A stretch of 64,000 bases of DNA, from positions 186,001-250,000 of the forward strand of contig NZ_JBIGHV010000003.1 in assembly GCF_043555835.1 (NCBI RefSeq), written 5' to 3'. The stretch is from Pelomonas parva. GTDB lineage: Bacteria; Pseudomonadota; Gammaproteobacteria; Burkholderiales; Burkholderiaceae_C. Below, one piece after another: positions 40,751-47,932 of this stretch. The translations under genes were made by a program, and so were the position numbers. Under the pieces are notes generated by a model. The model did not search any database. It was not told the origin of the DNA and was given only the letters and a program-made list of their open reading frames with translations. Numbering within the stretch: the stretch's first letter is position 1; the number at the start of each line of letters is the position of its first letter.

Positions 40751-42829
40751 ATGCAAAGCTACTTGAACAAACTGGCACGGCTGCTGGCCGTCGCCGGTGC
40801 CGCACTGGCGGCCTGCCCGGCCGCCGTGATGGCGCAGACCGCCCCCGCCGCCGCGCCCATCCGCGTCCCGACCGTGGAGACGCTGGCGCAGTTCCCCGGC
40901 ATGACGGGCTTCCAGATCTCGCCCGATGGCAAGCACATGGTTGCCCTGCAGAGCCAGGGCGACATCCGCAACATCCTGGTCTGGAAGCTGGCCGACCTGG
41001 CCGCCAAGCCGACCGTCATCGGCGCCAAGAACATGCAGATCTCCAGCGTGTCGTTCCTGAAGAACGACATGCTGCAGGTCAACATGACGCAGCCCTTCGA
41101 CCTGCGCACCGACGAGACCATCAAGGTCTTCATCAACAAGCTGTACTTCACCGACCTCGAGGGCAAGAACTGGATTGAGCCGATGGCGGCCACAGAGATC
41201 CCGCGCACCGAGATCGCCAAGAAGGCCGCCGCGCTGGCCAACCCGACGGTGCTGAACCGACTGCTGAGCGACCCGGAGAACGTCATCGTCGTCAGCGACT
41301 CGGGCAACGCCACCAGCCGCGACGTCTACCGCTACAACCTGCGCAGCAACAAGGCCCAGCGCATCATGCGGCTGGGCGAATCGGACAACAACGTCTTCGT
41401 CAACAGCAAGGGCGTCGTCTGGGCCAAGTCGCGCCTGAACGGCGACAGCCAGGGCACCTTCATCGCCATCGAGTTCCGCAACAAGGACGGCGACTGGGAA
41501 GAGCACTTCCGCAACTACGTGAAGAACCGCGACGTCGTCGACGTGATCGCGGTCGGCACCAAGCCGGGCACGGCCGTGATCAGCAGCAACGTGGGCCGCG
41601 AGTTCACGGCCCTGTACGAGTACGACATCGCCGCCCGCAAGATGGGCCCTGCGCTGTTCGAGCACAAGTTCTTCGACGCGACCGGCGTGCGCTCGCTCCG
41701 CAGCGACGACACGCCGCCCGACGAGGCCTACGACGGCTACACCTACGACGGCCACCTGGCCCGCGACACCCACTGGGTCAACGAGAAGCTGGATGCCGTC
41801 GTGCGCGGCGTCGGCCAGGCCCTGGGCATCAAGGAGATCGACCAGGAGTTTGTCGGCGTGGGCAGCGGCGAGCGTGCAACGGTGCGCTCCTTCGATGGCG
41901 TGTCCGTGCGCCTCACCGGCTACGTGGCCGGCGAGACGCCGACCTACCTGATCCGCGTCAGCGGCCTGACCTACCCGACCGAGCACTACCTGCTGCGCGG
42001 CCAGAGCATCCAGCTGCTGGCCAAGGAGCGCCCGGACGTGGACAGGCGTGCCCTCGGCACCGCCCGCTTCGTCTACTACAAGGCGCGCGACGGCCTGAAC
42101 ATCCCCGCCTACCTGACCGTGCCCAACCCGCAGCTGTGCGGCGCCGGCCCGTATGCAGCGGTCGTGCACCCGCACGGCGGCCCGTGGGGGCGCGACTACA
42201 TGGAGTACGACACCTCGGGCTGGGTGCCGCTGCTGGTGTCGCAGTGCCGCGTCGTGCTGCAGCCGCAGTTCCGCGGCTCGGCCGACTGGGGCCGCACGCT
42301 GTGGTTTGCCGGCGACCGCGAATGGGGCCAGAAGATGCAGGACGACAAGGACGACGGCGCCAAGTGGCTGGTCAGCGAGAAGCTGGCCGACCCCAAGCGC
42401 ATCGCCATGTTCGGCTTCTCCTACGGCGGCTATTCGGCGTTCGCGGCGGCGGTGCGGCCGCATGGGCTCTACAAGTGCGCCATCGCCGGCGCGGGTGTGT
42501 CGGACATCGAGCGCATTTGGGCGAAGTTCTTCGACAACCCGTACTTCCGCTCTGCCCAGGAGCCCACCGTGCGCGGGCTGAGCCCGTTGAGCAAGGCCGA
42601 CAAGATCGAGATCCCCATCATGGTCTACCACGGTGACCGGGACCAGGTCGTGCCGCTGATCCAGTCCGAGCTGTTCGTCGACAAGGCCAAGTCCGCCGGC
42701 AAGCCGGTGGAGTACCACGTGCTCAAGGACTACGCCCACGGGCCGGCATGGACGCGCAAGATCATGGCGGACCAGCTGAACCTGATCAGCAGCTATCTCG
42801 GCAAAGGATGCGGTGGCGGCGGTTTGTAA
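40751..42829 (+). CDS. Exported S9 family prolyl-oligopeptidase-like peptidase
   Basis: 692 residues from the ATG at 40751. A signal peptide ends near VMAQ (~29). The N-terminal half is a beta-propeller-like region (FPGMTGFQISPDGKHMVAL) that filters substrates by size; the C-terminal alpha/beta-hydrolase domain has Ser557 (GFSYGGYSA), Asp631 (HGDRDQVVP) and His663 (DYAHGPAW). The class cleaves short peptides, often dipeptides or acyl-peptides. Placed right behind a TonB receptor, it probably digests imported peptides in the periplasm. It is followed by copy B of the structured repeat. Confidence 0.93.
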   Translation: MQSYLNKLARLLAVAGAALAACPAAVMAQTAPAAAPIRVPTVETLAQFPGMTGFQISPDGKHMVALQSQGDIRNILVWKLADLAAKPTVIGAKNMQISSVSFLKNDMLQVNMTQPFDLRTDETIKVFINKLYFTDLEGKNWIEPMAATEIPRTEIAKKAAALANPTVLNRLLSDPENVIVVSDSGNATSRDVYRYNLRSNKAQRIMRLGESDNNVFVNSKGVVWAKSRLNGDSQGTFIAIEFRNKDGDWEEHFRNYVKNRDVVDVIAVGTKPGTAVISSNVGREFTALYEYDIAARKMGPALFEHKFFDATGVRSLRSDDTPPDEAYDGYTYDGHLARDTHWVNEKLDAVVRGVGQALGIKEIDQEFVGVGSGERATVRSFDGVSVRLTGYVAGETPTYLIRVSGLTYPTEHYLLRGQSIQLLAKERPDVDRRALGTARFVYYKARDGLNIPAYLTVPNPQLCGAGPYAAVVHPHGGPWGRDYMEYDTSGWVPLLVSQCRVVLQPQFRGSADWGRTLWFAGDREWGQKMQDDKDDGAKWLVSEKLADPKRIAMFGFSYGGYSAFAAAVRPHGLYKCAIAGAGVSDIERIWAKFFDNPYFRSAQEPTVRGLSPLSKADKIEIPIMVYHGDRDQVVPLIQSELFVDKAKSAGKPVEYHVLKDYAHGPAWTRKIMADQLNLISSYLGKGCGGGGL

Positions 42830-42834
42830 CTGTT

Positions 42835-42972
42835 GACCCCTCGCCCAGGCGCCCCCGCTGAACGCGGGTCGTCTTGTCGGTCCCCCGAGGGGACGGCGAT
42901 GCTTGGCGGATCGACCGCCAAGCACATCGCCAACCCGGGCCGGCTTGGGAGCGGCCCGGCGCTCGGCCCGCA
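42835..42972 (+). repeat. Structured intergenic repeat, copy B
   Basis: Second copy, between the convergent S9 peptidase and yhhQ. The TGAAC-loop helix is CCCGC/GCGGG (42854-42868), the GTCCCC-CGA-GGGGAC hairpin is at 42880-42894, and the large hairpin is GCTTGGCGG/CCGCCAAGC (42901-42923). Compared with copies A and C the stems differ in sequence but still pair. The element ends in CTCGGCCCG and here is followed by a conventional terminator, which the other two copies lack. Confidence 0.85.
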
Positions 42973-42975
42973 AAG

Positions 42976-42998
42976 AAGGCACCACGAGGTGCCTTTTT
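42976..42998. terminator. Bidirectional intrinsic terminator between S9 peptidase and yhhQ
   Basis: AAGGCACC-ACGA-GGTGCCTT with five T residues after it and AAAG before it. The eight-base-pair stem is flanked by A- and T-rich tracts on opposite sides, so it can stop transcription from both convergent genes. Confidence 0.88.
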
Positions 42999-43022
42999 CT
43001 TTGGTCGCTGCGACGAGCAGCC

Positions 43023-43736
43023 TCAGACCTTCAACGTGAACGGATTGAAGTTGGTGTCGCGGTCATAGTGGTCCAGCCCCTCGACCCGCTTCAGGAAGGC
43101 GATGAAGCGCGCCGTGACCGGGAACAGCACCGCCTCCCAGACCAGCTTGAAGCAGTACTGCGCGACGAACACGGCGAGCAGCTGCTCCTGCGGCCAGATG
43201 CCCCAGAAGGCAATGGTCAGGAACAGGCCCGTGTCCAGCAACTGGCCCACGGCGGTGGAGCCGACGATGCGCGCCCACAGGAAGCGGCCGCTGCTCGCGA
43301 CCTTCATCTTGGCCATCACGAAGCTGTTGGCGAAGCTGCCCGCCGCGAAGGCGATCATGGACGCGGCGACGACACGCCAGGTGTTGCCGAACATCGCCTC
43401 GACATGCTGCTGGTAGCCATCCATGAAGGCGTTCTGCGCTGGCGGCAGGTGGACGATGACGAAGGCCATGAAGGCCGCGAACAGCAGCGCCCCGAAGCCG
43501 GCCCAGACGACGCGGCGGTCGCGGCCGTAGCCGTAGACCTCGGTCAGCACGTCGCCAAAGATGTAGCTGATCGGGAAGAAGAACAGGTCCGCCCCGAAGG
43601 TGACCGTACCGATCAGCGGCAGGTCCACCTGCGCCGCCTTGGCCGGGCCGATCAGGTTGGCACACAGCAGCACGCAGACGCAGGCCGCCATGATCAAGTC
43701 GTAGTACTTGTAGCTTCGCGGGCTGGGTGTGCTCAT
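43023..43736 (-). CDS. yhhQ: Queuosine precursor transporter (YhhQ family)
   Basis: 237 residues, about six membrane segments. YhhQ imports the queuosine precursors preQ0/preQ1 for tRNA modification. Family hallmarks are FGADLFFFPISYIFGDVLTE, including the conserved Asp/Glu loop, and a RIVGSTAVGQLLDT segment. It lies downstream of the hybrid kinase on the same strand with an 87-base gap. The upstream sequence shows no preQ1-riboswitch-like element that I could recognise. Confidence 0.92.
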   Translation of the reverse strand: MSTPSPRSYKYYDLIMAACVCVLLCANLIGPAKAAQVDLPLIGTVTFGADLFFFPISYIFGDVLTEVYGYGRDRRVVWAGFGALLFAAFMAFVIVHLPPAQNAFMDGYQQHVEAMFGNTWRVVAASMIAFAAGSFANSFVMAKMKVASSGRFLWARIVGSTAVGQLLDTGLFLTIAFWGIWPQEQLLAVFVAQYCFKLVWEAVLFPVTARFIAFLKRVEGLDHYDRDTNFNPFTLKV

Positions 43737-43823
43737 GGCGGTAGGGGGTCAGACGTTGACGGTGGGGCATGAAGCCGCGCGCATTATTCATGCCCGCCCG
43801 GCGCCCAGCCGCACGCTCAACAA

Positions 43824-46800
43824 TCACCCCCGCGTCAGGCGCAGCAAGGTCTGGTGCAGCTTGAGCGTGTCGATGGGCTTGGTCAGGAAGTCGTTCATGC
43901 CGGCCGCAAAGGCGTCGTCGCGCTCCGACACCAGGGCCGCCGCCGTCAGCGCGACGATGGGCAGCTCCTCGGCGCTGAAGTGCTTGCGCAGCTCGCGCGT
44001 CGCGTCGTGCCCGCCCATGACCGGCATCTGCACGTCCATCAGCAGGATGTCGAAGGGCTTGCCGACGCTGGCGGCCGCATGCACGGCCTCGATGGCCTGG
44101 CGGCCGTCGCTGGCCTGCGCCACTTCCATGCCCCACTGCTCCAGCTGTGCCACGGCGATCAGCATGTTGACCGGGTGATCCTCGGCGATCAGCACGCGCC
44201 GGCCGTGCAAGGCCTCCTGCGCTGCACCGCTGGCGCGCGGCTCGCGCGGCTGGTGGGCCAGCGGCGCCGGCGCGCCGGGCAGGGGCAGCTCGGCCCAGAA
44301 GGACGAGCCCTCGCCCACCTGGCTGCGCACACCCACCTCGCCGCCCATCAGCGTCGCCAGCTCGCGGCAGATGGACAGGCCCAGCCCGGTGCCGCCAAAG
44401 CGCCGCGTCGTCGACTCGTCGGCCTGCGTGAAGGGCTGGAACAGCCGCGCCTGCTGCTCGGCCGCGATACCCGTGCCGGTGTCGCTGACCTCGATGTGCA
44501 CCCACTCGCCGACGCTGCCCTGGCTGTTACGGCTCAGCGCCTTCACGCTCACGGTGATACCGCCCTGGGACGTGAACTTCAGCGCGTTGGTCAGGTAGTT
44601 GGACAGGATCTGGCGGGTGCGCAGCGGATCGCCGAACACCCAGGCCGGCAGCGCCGGGTCGATCTCGACCGCGAACGTCAGGCCGCGCGCCTGCGCCAGC
44701 GTCAGGTAGGCCAGACGGATGGATGCCAGCAGCTCGCGCAGCGAGAACGGCTGGGTCTCCAGCGTCAGCCGGCCGGCCTCAATCTTGGAGAGGTCGAGGA
44801 TGTCGGAGATCAGCCCCGACAGGCTCTCGGCGCTGTCCATCATCTGGTTCAGGTAGTCGCGCCGCTGCTCGTCCGAGATGTCCGGCTGCTGCGCCAGGCG
44901 ACCCAGCCCGAGCAGGCCGTTTAGCGGTGTACGGATCTCGTGGCTGGTGTTGGCCAGGAAGGCACTCTTGGCGCGGTTGGCGGCCTGGGCGTCGTTCTTG
45001 GCCTGGGCCAGCTGGTCTTCCACGCGGCGGCGCTCGGTGATGTCCTCGATGATCCAGATGGTGCCGCCACGGCTGGGGTGGGCCACGTCCACGGCTTGGG
45101 CCAGCAGCCGCGCGAGGAAGGTGGAGCCGTCGCGGCGGCGCATCGTGTGCTCGGCCTCGGCCTGCTCGCCGGCGGCCAGGCGAGGGCCCAGCTCGCGGCC
45201 GACAGCCTGCCAGTCCTCCACGCTGGGCCAGACGACGCTGCCATGCTGGCCGATCAGCGCGCCACGCTCCCAGCCGAACATCGACTCGATGCGCGGGTTG
45301 GCCAGCACGAACTGCTGGTCCCGCGTCAGCGCGATGCCGATGGACGCGTTCTCCAGGATGGCGCCATGGACCAGCCGCGTGCGCTCGCTCTCCGACACGT
45401 CGCGGGCATACAGCACCAGGTAGTTCTGCCCGTCCATCTCGAAGGGCGCGACCGACACCAGCATGGAGATGGCGCTGCCGTCCTTGCGGCGGAAGGCGAT
45501 GGGCACGTTGCTGGCAACACCGTCGCGGCGGATGGCCTCGCGGATGGCCGTGCGGTCGGCGGCGTTGTGCCAGATGCCGATGTCGTCTGCCGTGCGGCCC
45601 AGCACTTCGGAGCTGGTCCAGCCGCTGAGCTGCTCGAAGGCCTTGTTGACCATCGCATAGCGGCCGCTCTCGGCCTCGGTCAGCGTGATGACGTCGGGGC
45701 TGGTGGCCACCAGGTGGCTCAGCAGACCTTCGCTGCGGCGCAGCGCGTCCTGGGCGCGGCTCTGCTCGGTCTGGTCGGTGAAGAAGGTCAGCGTGGCCGG
45801 GCCACTCGCGGTCTCGACGCGCACGCTGGTGGCCTGCACGAGGCGGCGCCGGCGCGACAGCGTGCGCAGCCGGTACTCGGCCATGGGCTGCATGGCGCCC
45901 GGTGCCATGCCTTCCAGCCGCGCAGCCTGCTGGCGGGCGGTCTCGTCGTCGCCGGGCTCGTAATGGCTGAACAAGTCCTGGCCGATCATGCTGCTGCGCT
46001 GCGCATAGCCGAACATGGCCATGGCCGCCGGGTTGGCGTCCACCACGCGGCCCCAGCGGTGCAACACCAGCGGGCTGGGCGAGCGGCGGAACAGCTCGCG
46101 GTAGCGCGTCTCGGTGGCATGCACCGTCTGCTCGGCGGCGACCTCGTGCGTCACGTCGCGGCCCACGCCCCAGTAGCCGCGGAAGTTGCCCTTGGCGTCG
46201 AAGCGCGGCTCGCCGCTGATGGACACCCAGCGCGGGCAGCCATCCACGCCGGTACGGCGCGCCACCATGCCATGGAAGGGGCGGTGCGATTCGAGGTCGG
46301 CACGGTGGGCGTCCAGCTCGTCGTCGCTCAAGCCCATGCCTTCGACGTCCCAGGGCGTCTTGCCCAGACGCGCCTGCAGGTCCAGGCCCGAACTGCCGGC
46401 GCGTTCCTCGGCGACATGGGTGAAGCGGAACTCGCGGTCCATCTCCCAGTACCAGTCCACCGCCATGCCCAGCAGGCCACGAAAACGCGCGGTGCGCTCG
46501 TCGGCCTCGGCCAGCGAGCGCCTGACCATCCGCAACAGGCCGATGCCGGCCACCAGGCCGGAGGCCAGCAAGGCGCCCTGCAGGATGCTGCGCAGCAGCA
46601 GGCTGGCAGACGCCGTCGGATGGGTGGCCCAGCCCAGCGCCTCGGCCACACCCAGGCCGGCCAGCGCCGCCGCGCCCAGCGCCGTCAGCACCAGCCCGGT
46701 GAACAGCCCGAGCAGGCCGGTCGCAAAGGCGATGACCAGGCCCATCAACGGCAGGCTCAGCGACCACAGGCCCAGGTCGCGCGACACGGCAACGACGACC

Positions 46801-47126
46801 GGCAGCGCCAGCACCAGCGTCAGCATCAGCAGCGCAACCAAGGGCTGCTCCTTGCGGCGTGTCGCCCGGGCCAGCGTCAGCAGCCTCAGCATGGCCAGCA
46901 CCGCGATCAGCAGCGACAGCGCGGGCGGCAGCCAGCCGCCCTGCCATTCCTGCGGTTGCCGCGTGAACCACAGCAGCACGGCCACCGGCAGGAACACCGG
47001 GCAGCAGGTCAGCAGGAAGATGCGCGACGCCTGTGCGCGCATGCTGCTGTGCAGCCGCTGGCGCTGCTGCTCGGGCGGCTCCGCGTGGCCGACGAGGCTG
47101 CTGAGGTCGTCGGCGCCGCGCGGCAT
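43824..47126 (-). CDS. Hybrid sensor histidine kinase with membrane region, four PAS domains and receiver
   Basis: 1100 residues from the ATG at 47126, two bases after the pyrF stop. About six hydrophobic segments lie in ~35-195. Four PAS-like domains follow (starting near WYWEMDREFRF, LFRRSPSPLVLH, ATSPDVITL and ENASIGIAL), then HisKA (FLANTSHEIRTPLNG, phospho-His), HATPase (SNYLTNALKF, DTGTGI, GGTGLGLS) and a C-terminal receiver (AEDHPVN, Asp in LLMDVQMPVMGG, Lys in FLTKPID). No Hpt domain or cognate output regulator is encoded nearby. The unit with pyrF and the GGDEF/EAL gene suggests a common transcript. The frame stays open far upstream inside pyrF, but that part is not coding. Confidence 0.9.
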   Translation of the reverse strand: MPRGADDLSSLVGHAEPPEQQRQRLHSSMRAQASRIFLLTCCPVFLPVAVLLWFTRQPQEWQGGWLPPALSLLIAVLAMLRLLTLARATRRKEQPLVALLMLTLVLALPVVVAVSRDLGLWSLSLPLMGLVIAFATGLLGLFTGLVLTALGAAALAGLGVAEALGWATHPTASASLLLRSILQGALLASGLVAGIGLLRMVRRSLAEADERTARFRGLLGMAVDWYWEMDREFRFTHVAEERAGSSGLDLQARLGKTPWDVEGMGLSDDELDAHRADLESHRPFHGMVARRTGVDGCPRWVSISGEPRFDAKGNFRGYWGVGRDVTHEVAAEQTVHATETRYRELFRRSPSPLVLHRWGRVVDANPAAMAMFGYAQRSSMIGQDLFSHYEPGDDETARQQAARLEGMAPGAMQPMAEYRLRTLSRRRRLVQATSVRVETASGPATLTFFTDQTEQSRAQDALRRSEGLLSHLVATSPDVITLTEAESGRYAMVNKAFEQLSGWTSSEVLGRTADDIGIWHNAADRTAIREAIRRDGVASNVPIAFRRKDGSAISMLVSVAPFEMDGQNYLVLYARDVSESERTRLVHGAILENASIGIALTRDQQFVLANPRIESMFGWERGALIGQHGSVVWPSVEDWQAVGRELGPRLAAGEQAEAEHTMRRRDGSTFLARLLAQAVDVAHPSRGGTIWIIEDITERRRVEDQLAQAKNDAQAANRAKSAFLANTSHEIRTPLNGLLGLGRLAQQPDISDEQRRDYLNQMMDSAESLSGLISDILDLSKIEAGRLTLETQPFSLRELLASIRLAYLTLAQARGLTFAVEIDPALPAWVFGDPLRTRQILSNYLTNALKFTSQGGITVSVKALSRNSQGSVGEWVHIEVSDTGTGIAAEQQARLFQPFTQADESTTRRFGGTGLGLSICRELATLMGGEVGVRSQVGEGSSFWAELPLPGAPAPLAHQPREPRASGAAQEALHGRRVLIAEDHPVNMLIAVAQLEQWGMEVAQASDGRQAIEAVHAAASVGKPFDILLMDVQMPVMGGHDATRELRKHFSAEELPIVALTAAALVSERDDAFAAGMNDFLTKPIDTLKLHQTLLRLTRG

Positions 47127-47128
47127 CG

Positions 47129-47932
47129 TCAGCTCAACGCGAGGCGCGTGGCTTCGGCCACGGCGCGGGCGCGCGCGGCGAAGTCGGCACCGCTGCTGGC
47201 GTAGAGGATGGCGCGAGAGGAGTTGACGACCAGCGGCGCCACGCGGCCCGCCGCCTGCACGACGGCCGCCGCATCGCCGCCCTGGGCGCCGACACCGGGC
47301 ACCAGCAGCGGCAGCGTGGGCGCGAGTTCGCGCACGCGGGCGATCTCGGCCGGATAGGTGGCGCCCACGACCAGGCCCAGCTGGCCGTTGCGGTTCCACT
47401 GCGTCTCGGCCAGATGCGCCAGGTGCTCGAACAGCCGCGGCTGGCCGGGCACGTCGGCCAGGCGCTGCATCTGCCAGTCGTCGCCGCCCTTGTTGGACGT
47501 GCGGCACAGCAGGATGGCGCCCTTGCCTTCGTAGGCGAGGTAGGGCTCGACCGAGTCGAAGCCCATGAAGGGCGACAGCGTCACGGCGTCGGCCTGGTAG
47601 CGGACAAAGGCCTCGCGGGCGTACTGCTCGGCGGTGGAGCCGATGTCGCCACGCTTGGCATCCAGGATGACGGGCACGCCGGGCGCGACCGCGTGGATGT
47701 GGGCGATGAGGCGTTCGAGCTGCTCCTCGGCGCGGTGGGCGGCGAAGTAGGCGATCTGCGGCTTGAAGGCGCAGACGAGGTCATGCGTGGCGTCGACGAT
47801 CGCGGCGCAGAAGTCGTAGATCTTGCTGGCGTCGCCGGCCCAGGCGCCGGGCAGCTTGGCCGGTTCGGGGTCGAGGCCGATGCACAAGCGCGATTGAGGG
47901 GTCAGGGCTTGCAGTTGGGAAACAAAACTCAT
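47129..47932 (-). CDS. pyrF: Orotidine 5'-phosphate decarboxylase (type 2)
   Basis: 267 residues. It decarboxylates OMP to UMP, the last step of de novo pyrimidine synthesis. The catalytic Lys-Asp signature is ILDAKRGDIGSTAEQYA, typical of the longer type 2 (subfamily 2) enzymes found in actinobacteria, Myxococcus and many betaproteobacteria. Its ATG overlaps the stop of the GGDEF/EAL gene (ATGA), and the hybrid kinase starts two bases after its own stop. A housekeeping enzyme is thus translationally coupled between two signalling genes. Confidence 0.95.
   Translation of the reverse strand: MSFVSQLQALTPQSRLCIGLDPEPAKLPGAWAGDASKIYDFCAAIVDATHDLVCAFKPQIAYFAAHRAEEQLERLIAHIHAVAPGVPVILDAKRGDIGSTAEQYAREAFVRYQADAVTLSPFMGFDSVEPYLAYEGKGAILLCRTSNKGGDDWQMQRLADVPGQPRLFEHLAHLAETQWNRNGQLGLVVGATYPAEIARVRELAPTLPLLVPGVGAQGGDAAAVVQAAGRVAPLVVNSSRAILYASSGADFAARARAVAEATRLALS

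Noticed and set aside
43737..43823. preQ1 riboswitch upstream of yhhQ
   Set aside because: The short leader lacks the hairpin plus A-rich tail expected of preQ1-I and shows no other recognisable riboswitch.
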